DNA of 29,568 nucleotides from contig CAZUXB010000027.1 in NCBI GenBank assembly GCA_964624555.1, positions 1-29,568 of the forward strand, given 5' to 3'. Below are positions 22,085 to 29,568 of this stretch, piece after piece. Under the pieces are notes generated by a model. The model did no database searches and had not been told where the DNA came from. It saw only the letters and a program-made list of their open reading frames with translations. Every line of letters starts with the position of its first letter. Positions within the stretch are counted from its first letter, which is position 1. The position numbers and the translations under genes are program-made. This DNA comes from SXRF01 sp964624555 (lineage in GTDB: Bacteria; Pseudomonadota; Alphaproteobacteria; Rickettsiales; SXRF01).

Positions 22085-22753
22085 TCAGAAATCGGGGTTC
22101 TCATAATAGACCGGTGGGCGCACACCGCGTACCCGTTCGTTCAAAATATTACGCATGCTTGGGCGTGACTTCATAAGAGCATACCAGTTTTGCGCCATTT
22201 TATTATAGTCCCACGTTATATCGCCTAAATAATCCAGCGATGATATGTGGGCGGCAGCAGCCAGATCGGCCAGCGTCAGTGTATCGCCGGCAAGGAAATA
22301 ACGCTCGCTTGCGAGATATCCTATATAGTCCAGATGATAGAGGATATTTTGTTTTCCTACCCTTATTGCTGCGGAATTAGGCTCACCATATCCTAAATAA
22401 TGTTTGAATGCTTTTTCGAACAGAACGTTTCTGGTGACTTCATAATCAAATTTATGGTCGAACCAGTCAATAAGCCTTCTGACTTCTGCGCGCTGGGCCA
22501 GGGTGTCCCCGAGCAGGCTATTCTCTGGGTATGCTTCTTCCAGATATTCGCCAATAGCGTAGGCACCGGAAACTACCGTACCATTTTCTTCGACCAAAAC
22601 CGGCACTTCCCCGGCAGGATTTAGTGCAAAAAAATCAAGGTTGCGATCCCACGGGTTTTCCTGGGCTAATTCGAAATCAATATCCTTTTCCTTCAGTAAC
22701 ATCCTGATTTTTCTGCAAAATGGCGAAAGTGGCGTGTGGTAAAGGAGGCGCAT
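22085..22753 (-). CDS. glutathione S-transferase family protein
   Basis: 222 residues with a thioredoxin-like N-terminal domain (MRLLYHTPLSPFCRKIRMLL, with the likely active residues S10 and C13; LNPAGEVPVLVEENGTVVSG with the cis-Pro and glutathione-binding region) and a helical C-terminal domain (RYFLAGDTLTLADLAAAAHI, the conserved fold-forming Asp motif). The substrate is unknown. No strong ribosome binding site is visible. It lies 275 bp upstream of the LuxI-like gene on the same strand. Confidence 0.88.
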   Translation of the reverse strand: MRLLYHTPLSPFCRKIRMLLKEKDIDFELAQENPWDRNLDFFALNPAGEVPVLVEENGTVVSGAYAIGEYLEEAYPENSLLGDTLAQRAEVRRLIDWFDHKFDYEVTRNVLFEKAFKHYLGYGEPNSAAIRVGKQNILYHLDYIGYLASERYFLAGDTLTLADLAAAAHISSLDYLGDITWDYNKMAQNWYALMKSRPSMRNILNERVRGVRPPVYYENPDF

Positions 22754-23148
22754 ATGATATATTGTTTTGTTGTCTGTTCTTGCATCACCTAATGGTTAAC
22801 AATCACCAAGTTATATTGCAAATTTCCATCTAATGCCAGATGAAAAATTTATAAAAAAGTATGATTTTTGCCCTGTGTATAACTTTATAAAAAATATTTG
22901 CTGAAATATTGCCGTTGTCAGGCAGGAAAATGCTGCAAACCAAGGAAATCCAACTGTTATAGCTACATAAAAGAAAATGGGGTTTTATGCTTAATTAGGC
23001 TTGACGAATTGCAAAAACGTATCTAAATTATGTTTCCCCGTTACGTAGTGTTGATAGCATTAGTGGGATGGGGTTTTTCAGAAATTGGATTTTTGCAATT
23101 ACAAACAATAAGTTACGAACAATAATTATTAACAACGGACAAAATTAC
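22754..23148. other. 395-bp AT-rich intergenic region before rpsT
   Basis: Holds the rpsT promoter (23001-23029) and a long leader of about 110 bases. One DnaA-box match, TGTGTATAA (22874-22882; reverse complement TTATACACA), lies in an AT-rich stretch. No cluster of boxes is seen, so this is at best a weak origin candidate. No convincing gene: the frame that opens at 23068 only extends rpsT. Confidence 0.5.
23001..23029 (+). promoter_or_regulatory. rpsT promoter
   Basis: TTGACG at 23001-23006 and TAAATT at 23024-23029 with exact 17-bp spacing. Predicted transcription start near 23036 gives a leader of about 113 bases, in which S20 or other feedback could act. Confidence 0.6.
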
Positions 23149-23415
23149 ATGGCTAATCACAAATCGGCAGAAAAAAGAATTCGCCAAACTGAGGCTCGCA
23201 CTGAGGTTAACCGGGTGCGTATGGGGCGTATACGTACATTTGTAAAAAAGGTTGAATCTGCTATCGCTTCTGGCAATAAAGCGGATGCCCAGAAGGCTTT
23301 GCGTGAGGCTCAGCCGGAGTTGATGCGTGGTGTGAGCAAAGGTGTGGTAAAAAAGAATACCGCATCACGTAAGTTAAGTCGATTGTCTGCACGTATTAAA
23401 GATCTAGCCGCGTAA
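23149..23415 (+). CDS. rpsT: 30S ribosomal protein S20
   Basis: An 88-residue basic protein, MANHKSAEKRIRQTEARTEV with the late KNTASRKLSRLSARIK, the normal S20 form. It binds 16S rRNA in the small subunit. An upstream in-frame ATG at 23068 would add 27 non-conserved residues; the family N-terminus begins at 23149, with GGAC as a weak ribosome binding site. Adjacency to dnaA is common in alphaproteobacteria. Confidence 0.96.
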   Translation: MANHKSAEKRIRQTEARTEVNRVRMGRIRTFVKKVESAIASGNKADAQKALREAQPELMRGVSKGVVKKNTASRKLSRLSARIKDLAA

Positions 23416-23519
23416 GTTATCTAACTCACTTAATCAAATGGTTCAAAACTGCCGGTCAACAGGCGGGCGCTATAAATTTGTCTAAAAAATGTAGCAACGG
23501 GTAAATTGCGTGGGTGTTT

Positions 23520-24020
23520 ATGGCATCGAATGTGGCGTGTAAATTGTCTCCGGAGAATGCTTTGCAGCAGCTCGTTGATGTGGCGATTATACGCAAACAG
23601 CCGGATTTTAATTATGCCGGGGAAGTTTTTCCGGTGGAAGCGTTTGATTATGCCAGCGCTAATCAGTCTGTTATAGTTGATGTGCGTACTGTGCCGGAGT
23701 GGCAGTTTACCGGAACTCCGGATCTTGCGAATACCCCAAGCAAACTGGTTACCCTATCGTGGAGGATATATCCATCGTTTGCTCTTAATCCAAAATTTGT
23801 AGATGATCTTGCGGCTGAACCTTCAGTTACAAAGGATACCCCGTTATTTTTCTTGTGCCGTTCTGGTGGGCGGTCGTTGGATGCAGCTATAGCAGTGGCG
23901 GCGGCAGGTTATAATTACTGTTTTAATATTATTCACGGTTTTGAAGGTGAACCGGACGCAAATGGACATCGCGGCAATGCAGGCTGGAAATATGATAATT
24001 TACCATGGATACAGGGATAG
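23520..24020 (+). CDS. rhodanese-like domain protein
   Basis: 166 residues. The active-site loop CRSGGRS follows LFFLC, and VIVDVRTVPEWQFTG is the CH2A-like motif, so a single catalytic rhodanese domain is present. It may carry a persulfide for sulfur transfer; the acceptor is unknown. I chose the ATG at 23520 over GTG at 23514. Its end nearly touches dnaA, so the two are probably cotranscribed. Its position between rpsT and dnaA separates a pair that is often adjacent. Confidence 0.85.
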   Translation: MASNVACKLSPENALQQLVDVAIIRKQPDFNYAGEVFPVEAFDYASANQSVIVDVRTVPEWQFTGTPDLANTPSKLVTLSWRIYPSFALNPKFVDDLAAEPSVTKDTPLFFLCRSGGRSLDAAIAVAAAGYNYCFNIIHGFEGEPDANGHRGNAGWKYDNLPWIQG

Positions 24021-24022
24021 TT

Positions 24023-25459
24023 ATGGCATCGCAACAACAGTTACAAACAACTCATATCGAAACCATTGATGATTTGCTGGCGGCGGCATGGCAGCGGGTA
24101 AGCCAGAAGCTTAGCGTTCGTTTTGGTGATGCGGTATTCCGTAGCTGGCTTAAACCGTTGCGTTTTTCCGGTAGCGTATCTGGTTATATCCGGATTAGTG
24201 TTCCCACCCGTTTTATGCGTGAGTGGATAAACAAGAATTATATAGAGGATATCAAGGCTTTTTGGGCAGAGGAGCAAATTTCGGAAGGTTATGCTATAGA
24301 GTTTGTGATTGCCGAGAGTTCTCCCAAGGATACTACAGGTCAGGAAACATCGTCAGTTTTAAATCCGCAGGTGTGGCAGTCCGATCCTTCTGCGGTTGAG
24401 GCCACTCCGCTTGATATTGATGTGCAGATGGGTGCGCCGCTTGACCCGCGTTATACTTTTGAGAATTTTGTGGTTGGAAAACCCAATGAACTGGCGCATG
24501 CCGCATCACGCAGGGTCGCGGAATCGACTAATGTTGTTCAGGGGTGTAACCCTCTGTTTCTTTATGGTGGTGTCGGGCTGGGCAAAACCCACCTGATGCA
24601 CGCCATCGCCTGGCATATCCGTAAGAATAATCCCAGCCGCCGGGTTCTGTATCTTTCGGCGGAAAAATTCATGTACCGGGTTATCCGTGCCTTGCGTTTC
24701 GAGGAGGCGCTGGCGTTTAAGGAGCATTTCCGTTCGGTGGATGTGCTGATGATAGACGATGTGCAGTTTATCAGCGGTAAAGATTCCACCCAGGAGGAGT
24801 TCTTCCACACATTCAATTCATTGGTTGACCAGAATAAACAATTGGTAATTTCCGGGGATCGTTCCCCAGCTGATCTGGAAGGCATGGAAGAGCGGGTGCG
24901 TTCGCGCCTTGGTTGGGGGTTGGTTGCCGATATCCATTCTACCAGCTATGAACTGCGCCTTGGTATCCTCCAGTCAAAAATAGAGCAGATGCAGGATATA
25001 TCCATACCGCAAAAAGTTATGGAATTCTTGGCTCATAAAATCACCTCCAACGTCCGCGAACTGGAAGGTGCCTTAAACCGGGTGGTGGCGCACGCAACCC
25101 TTGTTGGTCGGCCTATAACTCTGGAGACAACCCAGGAAGTGCTGCACGATTTATTGCGCGCCAATGACCGCCGTATTTCGATAGAAGATATTCAAAAACA
25201 GGTCGCAGGCCACTATAATATGAAGGTGTCGGATATGCACTCGGCGCGCCGTGCCCGTACTGTGGCGAGGCCGCGGCAGGTTGCCATGTATCTGGCGAAA
25301 AAATTTACCAGCAAAAGCCTGCCGGAAATTGGCCGGCGCTTTGGTGGTAAGGATCACACAACAGTTATGCACGCGGTAAAAAGGGTTGAAGAACTGATGG
25401 CTTCTGACCATGAGTTTTCACAGGACGTGGAAATGCTCAGCCGCCTGTTGCAAAGTTGA
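24023..25459 (+). CDS. dnaA: chromosomal replication initiator DnaA
   Basis: AAA+ initiator that binds DnaA boxes and opens the origin. The N-terminal domain I (SVRFGDAVFRSWLKPL), an unstructured linker, AAA+ domain III with Walker A GGVGLGKTHLMHAI (about residues 181-194) and Walker B LMIDDVQFI, and the C-terminal DNA-binding domain IV with FGGKDHTTVMHAVKRVEEL are all present. The frame opens at 24005, overlapping the rhodanese gene; ATG at 24023 fits the family start better. dnaN and recF follow. Confidence 0.97.
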   Translation: MASQQQLQTTHIETIDDLLAAAWQRVSQKLSVRFGDAVFRSWLKPLRFSGSVSGYIRISVPTRFMREWINKNYIEDIKAFWAEEQISEGYAIEFVIAESSPKDTTGQETSSVLNPQVWQSDPSAVEATPLDIDVQMGAPLDPRYTFENFVVGKPNELAHAASRRVAESTNVVQGCNPLFLYGGVGLGKTHLMHAIAWHIRKNNPSRRVLYLSAEKFMYRVIRALRFEEALAFKEHFRSVDVLMIDDVQFISGKDSTQEEFFHTFNSLVDQNKQLVISGDRSPADLEGMEERVRSRLGWGLVADIHSTSYELRLGILQSKIEQMQDISIPQKVMEFLAHKITSNVRELEGALNRVVAHATLVGRPITLETTQEVLHDLLRANDRRISIEDIQKQVAGHYNMKVSDMHSARRARTVARPRQVAMYLAKKFTSKSLPEIGRRFGGKDHTTVMHAVKRVEELMASDHEFSQDVEMLSRLLQS

Positions 25460-25477
25460 TTTTCGCTGTTATATTCG

Positions 25478-25560
25478 GGTAATTGGATTATTGGATAATT
25501 ATATTATTAAGTATTAAAAATTTTTTCTAATAATCCAATCATCAAATAATCTAATCATCG
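25478..25560. repeat. tandem-unit palindrome between dnaA and dnaN
   Basis: Left arm GGTAATT, GGATTATT, GGATAATT, ATATTATT; right arm AATAATCC, AATCATCA, AATAATCT, AATCATCG (8-bp units). Centre of about 20 AT bases. It occupies most of the dnaA-dnaN gap and ends 28 bp before the dnaN ATG. Confidence 0.82.
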
Positions 25561-25588
25561 ATTTAACCTCTAATGGTAAGAAAATATT

Positions 25589-26707
25589 ATGCAATTCGTT
25601 ATTGAGCGCGCAAGTTTGTTAAAGAGCCTTGGGCATGTCCAGTCAGTGGTAGAGAAGCGCGGGACTATTGCGGTTTTATCCAACGTGAAGATTGACGCTA
25701 AAGGCAGTGAACTTTCTATAACCGCAACTGACATGGACATAGCAGTTGTTGAGAAAATAACCGCCAGCATTACATCTGGTGGCTCAACTACAGTTCCTGC
25801 GCATACCTTTTACGATATCGTGCGCAAACTCCCTGATGGTACGCAGGTTGAGGTTACCAGCAGTGATGGCGACAGCAAAATTTCTATCCGTTCCGGTCAG
25901 TCACGTTTCTCTCTGGCCTGCCTGCCGGTTGATGATTTTCCGGTTATGGCTGAAGGCGAATTCTCCCATAATTTTACCCTGAAATCGGCGGAATGTACGG
26001 CACTTATTGAGAAGCCCAGCTTTGCCATTTCTACAGAGGAAACCCGTTATTACCTCAATGGTATTTACCTGCATGTTTCCGGGGCAGATGATGGCAAGGT
26101 GTTGCGTGCTGTAGCTACTGATGGGCATCGTCTGGCGCGTATAGAGGTTGCACTTCCTGCTGGTGCTGCTGGCATGTCGGGGGTAATTATACCGCGCAAG
26201 GCGATTCAGGAATTGCGTAAATTACTGGAGGCAGGTGAGGGGGATGTTGAAGTTTCCCTTTCTGAAACCAAGATACGTTTTGTTTATGGCGATGCGGTGC
26301 TCGTTTCCAAGCTGATAGATGGTAATTTCCCTGATTACGAACGGGTTATTCCTTCTGGTAACGACAAGTTGATGGAAGTTGACTGTAAGGTATTTAAAGA
26401 TGCTGTCGACCGTGTGTCGGTTATATCCTCGGAAAAATCACGGGCTATAAAGCTGCAACTGGAAAATGGTAAGCTTACCCTTTCTGCTGGCGGTGGGGAT
26501 AAGGATTCGGCATCGGAAGAAATAGAAGTAACGTATTCATCTGCGCCGATTGAGATCGGCTTTAATTCACGTTACCTGCTGGACATGATGACGCAGATAG
26601 AGGGCGACACTGTTCAGTTTCTGTTTAACGACAGTAATTCGCCGGCCCTTGTGCGTGATACTGCGGATGTCAGTGCACTCTACGTTATCATGCCGATGAG
26701 GGTATGA
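25589..26707 (+). CDS. dnaN: DNA polymerase III beta subunit (sliding clamp)
   Basis: 372 residues, the normal length for the three-domain clamp that tethers DNA polymerase III. Conserved segments are FVIERASLLKSLGHVQSVVE, the DGHRLAR turn (AVATDGHRLARIEV), LIDGNFPDYERVIP and the C-terminal ALYVIMPMRV. GGTAAG upstream of the ATG may be the ribosome binding site. The stop codon overlaps the recF ATG by four bases (ATGA), so the two are translationally coupled. Confidence 0.97.
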   Translation: MQFVIERASLLKSLGHVQSVVEKRGTIAVLSNVKIDAKGSELSITATDMDIAVVEKITASITSGGSTTVPAHTFYDIVRKLPDGTQVEVTSSDGDSKISIRSGQSRFSLACLPVDDFPVMAEGEFSHNFTLKSAECTALIEKPSFAISTEETRYYLNGIYLHVSGADDGKVLRAVATDGHRLARIEVALPAGAAGMSGVIIPRKAIQELRKLLEAGEGDVEVSLSETKIRFVYGDAVLVSKLIDGNFPDYERVIPSGNDKLMEVDCKVFKDAVDRVSVISSEKSRAIKLQLENGKLTLSAGGGDKDSASEEIEVTYSSAPIEIGFNSRYLLDMMTQIEGDTVQFLFNDSNSPALVRDTADVSALYVIMPMRV

Positions 26708-27987
26708 TACTCTTGAACGGAACCTGTCATCCTGAGCATAGCGAAGGATCTTTGCAAGATAATGACAAGATTCTTCACTTCGTTCAGAATGACGTAAGGG
26801 CTATTTTTTTATCCTCGCTCACACTTTCCAATTTCCGTAATTATTCTTACGCGCGTATTGAAGTTACACCGCAGCCAGTGGTGCTTATCGGCGCCAATGG
26901 GGCCGGAAAAACCAATATACTGGAGGCTATTTCTCTGCTCACTGTAGGGCGTGGCCTGCGCCGTGCCAAACTTTCCGAGCTGGCGCCCCTCCCTAGCCCT
27001 CCACCGCAAGCGGGAGAGGGAACAAGAATATTCCCTCTCCACGAAGTGGGGAGGGCTAGGGAGGGGTGGGCAATAGCAGCGACTGTTTGCGGTCGGAACG
27101 GAGAGGTAAAAATTGGTACGGGCAGGGACGGTGAAAATTTAGAGGACGCAGACAAGCGCATCGTAAAAATAGACGGTAAAATTATTCGTGGCCAAGCAGA
27201 ATTAGCCAGCCATATTTCCCTTATCTGGCTTACTCCGCAGATGGAGCAGTTATTTTCTGAAGGCACTTCGGCAGGCCGCAAATTTCTTGATAGATTAGTG
27301 TTCAGCTTCGAACCGGAACATGCCACGCGCATCAACGAATATGACTATGCCATGCGCGAACGCAATAAACTATTGCAGCATGGCCGGGCCGACACCCACT
27401 GGCTGGATTCTCTGGAAAATACTATGGCCGGATGTGCGGCGGCGATAGCTATTTCCCGCCTTTCCACCTGTGAGCATATCAACCATACTATAAACGCTTC
27501 CAACCTTAGTTTTCCGAAAGCACTGGTTGATGTTTCCGGTTTTGCCGAGGATATGCTGAAGAATGGTAGTTCTGCAATCGAAGTGGAGAATGCGTTGAAA
27601 AATGCTTTTGCTGTGGGCCGCAATCAGGATGCTGCTGCGGGCAGGGCACTCACCGGCACCCACCGTAGTGAACTGCGTGTGACGCATATATTAAAAAATA
27701 TGCCTGCAGAGAGTTGCTCAATGGGTGAGCAGAAGGCTCTTATGTTGTCGATAATACTGGCGCAGGCACGCAGCGGTGCCCGTTGGCACGGCGTTACCCC
27801 GATAATTCTTCTTGATGAAGTGGCCGGGCATCTCGATGCAACAAGAAGGCTTGAGTTATTCGAAGAAATTTGCCAGATTGGGGCACAGGTATGGATGACG
27901 GGGACTGACAGGCAATCGTTTGATGGACTAGAAGGAAAATCCCAGTTCTTCGTAATAGAAGGTGGCGAGGTTTTGCAACTAAAATAA
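26704..27987 (+). CDS. recF: DNA repair protein RecF
   Basis: SMC-like ATPase that helps load RecA at gaps. Walker A is GANGAGKT (63-70), the signature is SMGEQKALML and Walker B is IILLDEVAGHLDATRR. The protein has 427 residues, about 50 more than usual, because of two palindromic repeats in frame: one (codons 8-30) makes an N-terminal extension before the normal start LSSLTLSNFRNY, and one is exactly 27 codons (residues 95-121) between RRAKLSELA and WAIAATV. No alternative ATG, GTG or TTG lies between the first repeat and the family N-terminus, so the repeat is probably translated. It starts by ATGA overlap with dnaN. Confidence 0.95.
   Translation: MILLNGTCHPEHSEGSLQDNDKILHFVQNDVRAIFLSSLTLSNFRNYSYARIEVTPQPVVLIGANGAGKTNILEAISLLTVGRGLRRAKLSELAPLPSPPPQAGEGTRIFPLHEVGRAREGWAIAATVCGRNGEVKIGTGRDGENLEDADKRIVKIDGKIIRGQAELASHISLIWLTPQMEQLFSEGTSAGRKFLDRLVFSFEPEHATRINEYDYAMRERNKLLQHGRADTHWLDSLENTMAGCAAAIAISRLSTCEHINHTINASNLSFPKALVDVSGFAEDMLKNGSSAIEVENALKNAFAVGRNQDAAAGRALTGTHRSELRVTHILKNMPAESCSMGEQKALMLSIILAQARSGARWHGVTPIILLDEVAGHLDATRRLELFEEICQIGAQVWMTGTDRQSFDGLEGKSQFFVIEGGEVLQLK
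26725..26793. repeat. in-frame TGTCATCCTGAG-type palindrome at the recF N-terminus
   Basis: Left arm begins TGTCATCCTGAGCATAGCGA; right arm ends CACTTCGTTCAGAATGAC. Length 69 bp, exactly 23 codons. Confidence 0.88.
26986..27066. repeat. in-frame CCCTCC-type palindrome inside recF
   Basis: Perfect 17-bp terminal inverted repeats (CCCCTCCCTAGCCCTCC, 26986-27002, and its complement, 27050-27066) enclose a second perfect 10-bp stem (GGAGAGGGAA / TTCCCTCTCC). Length 81 bp, exactly 27 codons and placed on a codon boundary. Confidence 0.9.
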
Positions 27988-27988
27988 T

Positions 27989-28052
27989 CGTCACCCCCGC
28001 GTAGACGCGGGTCTTAAGTTAAGTGAAGATTCCCGCCTTCGCGGGAATGACA
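27989..28052. repeat. CGTCACCCCCGC-type palindrome after recF
   Basis: CGTCACCCCCGCGTAGACGCGG ... TTCCCGCCTTCGCGGGAATGAC, with each arm also folding on itself (CCCGCG/CGCGGG). It begins one base after the recF stop and could end its transcription. Confidence 0.82.
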
Positions 28053-28071
28053 AGTAAGAGAGTGAATAAAT

Positions 28072-28353
28072 ATGGACACTATTGATCCAGCAAGGTTTAT
28101 CTTTGCCTCGTTCTTCGTGCTCGGCCTGCTTGGCCTGATGGCGGTGGGCCTTAAATATTACGGGCAGAAAACACTGGGTTCGAAATTATTTTCGGTGAAT
28201 AACTCGCAGGGCAGGGTAGCGATTTTGGAAACTCAATATATCGACCATAAATCTAAGATACTTTTGGTAAAGCGCGATGATGTCGAACACCTTCTGCTTA
28301 TTAGCGATGGCAAAACCACTATTATAGAATCGGGAATAAAGCGCGATGCGTAG
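28072..28353 (+). CDS. fliO: flagellar biosynthesis protein FliO
   Basis: 93 residues: one N-terminal membrane segment (FIFASFFVLGLLGLMAVGLKYY) and a short cytosolic domain (GRVAILETQYIDHKSKILLV, VEHLLLISDG) with the FliO signature (LLVKRDDVEHLLLISD). FliO assists assembly of the FliP ring of the flagellar export gate. Overlaps fliP by 8 bp. Confidence 0.85.
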   Translation: MDTIDPARFIFASFFVLGLLGLMAVGLKYYGQKTLGSKLFSVNNSQGRVAILETQYIDHKSKILLVKRDDVEHLLLISDGKTTIIESGIKRDA

Positions 28354-29092
28354 AATCATTCCAATCCTGCTGATCGCGCTATGTGTGTTTTTCGTGGCTG
28401 AACATTCGGCCTTCGCCCAATCGCTTAATATTGACCTAGGCAAGAGTACAAGCGGTACTGCTACTGCTAAACTTATTCAGTTAGTTGTCTTACTAACTGT
28501 TATATCGCTGGCACCATCGATATTGGTGATGACCACATCTTTCATGCGAATAATAATAGTGTTGTCGTTCTTGCGTAGTGCGCTCGGTTTACAACAAACA
28601 CCGCCCAACCAGGTGCTTATCTCACTTGCGTTGTTTATGACAGCTTTTATCATGGCCCCGGCCTTTGAGCAGTCCTATAATGATGGTGTAAAACCGCTGC
28701 TCGAAGAATCAATAACTGAGGAGCAGGCATTGGAGCGTATTGGCGCGCCGTTCCACAGCTTTATGCTAAAACATGTGCGCCAGAAGGATCTGGAGTTGTT
28801 CGTGAGCATGTCGCCTGATCTGAAAATTGAAACCCCTGAAGATACACCATACCGCGTGCTGGTTCCAGCCTTTATGATAAGTGAACTAAAGCGTTCCTTC
28901 GAGATAGGGTTTCTGATCTTCATACCGTTTGTGGTTATTGATATGCTGGTCGCGTCTATCCTAATGGCGATGGGTATGATGATGTTGCCGCCGGTGATGA
29001 TATCGCTGCCGTTTAAACTTATATTCTTTGTACTTGTCGATGGCTGGTATATGGTATGCGGCAGTTTAATCAAAAGTTTTGGTACCGTATGA
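28346..29092 (+). CDS. fliP: flagellar export gate protein FliP
   Basis: Core export-gate protein of the flagellar type III system (248 residues). It has a cleavable signal peptide (MRRIIPILLIALCVFFVAEH), as FliP does, then the family motifs TTSFMRIIIVLSFLRSALGL, QTPPNQVLISLALFMTAFIM, LVPAFMISELKRSFEIGF and MMMLPPVMISLPFKLIFFV. Overlaps fliO and, by ATGA, the next small gene. Indicates a flagellated or flagellum-derived export system; other flagellar genes lie outside the window. Confidence 0.95.
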   Translation: MRRIIPILLIALCVFFVAEHSAFAQSLNIDLGKSTSGTATAKLIQLVVLLTVISLAPSILVMTTSFMRIIIVLSFLRSALGLQQTPPNQVLISLALFMTAFIMAPAFEQSYNDGVKPLLEESITEEQALERIGAPFHSFMLKHVRQKDLELFVSMSPDLKIETPEDTPYRVLVPAFMISELKRSFEIGFLIFIPFVVIDMLVASILMAMGMMMLPPVMISLPFKLIFFVLVDGWYMVCGSLIKSFGTV

Positions 29093-29382
29093 CAGATTTT
29101 TTCGCAGCCGTTATCGGATTCATAGTCTTAATGTTGTTCATAGGCTTTGCGCTGTGGTTTGGCGCGGCGCTCTTGGTGCTGGTTTTCATAAGTGCGGCAC
29201 TGCTTCCATTATTCCTTGTTTTACAAGGGTATTATATGCGCTGGCGCTATAAAAAGGTGTTCAACCCCACTGACCCTGGTAATTTTACCAATAAAACTAC
29301 CGTAACCGAGCATAAAATCGGCGATACCACGATAATAGATGTGGAATATGAGGAAATTTCTGGTAGTAATCGTAAACCGTAA
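29089..29382 (+). CDS. small membrane protein coupled to fliP, function unknown
   Basis: 97 residues with two membrane segments near the N-terminus (AAVIGFIVLMLFIGFALWFG and ALLVLVFISAALLPLFLVL), then a basic-polar cytosolic tail (YYMRWRYKKVF). The ATG overlaps the fliP stop codon (ATGA), so it is translationally coupled. I do not recognise it as a known flagellar protein. Its last residues and stop codon (29380-29382) lie in a tandem-unit palindrome. Confidence 0.7.
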   Translation: MTDFFAAVIGFIVLMLFIGFALWFGAALLVLVFISAALLPLFLVLQGYYMRWRYKKVFNPTDPGNFTNKTTVTEHKIGDTTIIDVEYEEISGSNRKP

Positions 29383-29421
29383 AACGTATATCGTAAAACG
29401 GCTTACGTCTTACGACCTACG
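29371..29421. repeat. tandem-unit palindrome at the end of the fliP operon
   Basis: Left arm CGTAAAC, CGTAAAA, CGTATAT, CGTAAAA; right arm GCTTACG, TCTTACG, ACCTACG. It provides the stop codon of the small membrane protein and lies just before the tRNA remnant. Confidence 0.82.
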
Positions 29422-29428
29422 ATTTTGG

Positions 29429-29487
29429 GGGCGGTTAGCTCAGCTGGCCAGCCTTGCGGCGCTTGAGCATTTATGCTCTAACCAGCG
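29429..29487 (+). pseudogene. partial tRNA-Val copy with an inverted D-arm segment
   Basis: 29429-29447 repeats the 5' end of the downstream tRNA (GGGCGGTTAGCTC, then AGCTGG). The copy then breaks off. At 29475-29487 the sequence GCTCTAACCAGCG is the exact reverse complement of the D-arm of the intact tRNA (29525-29537). No anticodon arm is present, so it cannot be a functional tRNA. Confidence 0.7.
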
Positions 29488-29511
29488 TGCGCTGTAGTTG
29501 TTTGATATTGT

Positions 29512-29568
<57 letters not shown>

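Noticed and set aside
23068..23148. N-terminal extension of S20 from ATG 23068
   Set aside because: Not conserved in S20; the standard MANHKSA start lies at 23149 with a promoter giving an untranslated leader.

Overview
This window looks like chromosome of an alphaproteobacterium. Pointers are the class I lysyl-tRNA synthetase, the rpsT / dnaA / dnaN / recF neighbourhood, hfq next to hflX, a CpaA-type prepilin peptidase and flagellar fliO-fliP. Base composition is moderate, and the density of palindromic repeats is unusually high, several of them lying in frame inside conserved genes, as the Rickettsia palindromic elements do. I cannot place the organism more finely from sequence alone.

Layout. 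1-3.1 kb: putrescine synthesis from agmatine (aguB, aguA) and a YihY/BrkB membrane protein. 3.1-8.1 kb: a prepilin peptidase on the minus strand, malonyl-CoA decarboxylase, hfq, a HigB/HigA-like toxin-antitoxin pair, hflX and a ModA-like binding protein. 8.1-10.1 kb: tsaD and hemC, divergent. 10.2-13.1 kb: a PIN-like protein of unknown role and a KefB/KefC-type antiporter. 13.2-17.6 kb: lysS (class I), queA, a small unknown gene and tgt (queA and tgt belong to the queuosine pathway). 17.8-20.1 kb: an unknown acidic protein, a 271-bp nested palindrome, and a compact YdbH-YnbE-YdbL operon that probably serves the cell envelope. 20.1-22.8 kb: prephenate dehydratase, a LuxI-like GNAT acyltransferase and a glutathione S-transferase, all minus strand. 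23.0-28.0 kb: rpsT, a rhodanese, dnaA, dnaN and recF. 28.1-29.4 kb: fliO, fliP and a small coupled membrane protein. The window ends in a truncated tRNA-Val(GAC), preceded by a partial copy of its 5' end.

The most striking content is the repeats. I see at least five kinds: (1) TGTCAT...ATGACA palindromes; (2) CCCTCTCCC-type palindromes; (3) palindromes whose arms are tandem 7- or 8-bp units, with the unit sequence differing from element to element; (4) a ~104-bp element made of successive hairpins, present twice in opposite orientation with compensatory base changes; (5) the 271-bp nested palindrome. Repeats of kinds 1-3 lie in frame inside aguA, queA (two), recF (two) and the signal peptide of the binding protein. 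Others supply stop codons or apparent ribosome binding sites to neighbours. The housekeeping genes otherwise look intact.
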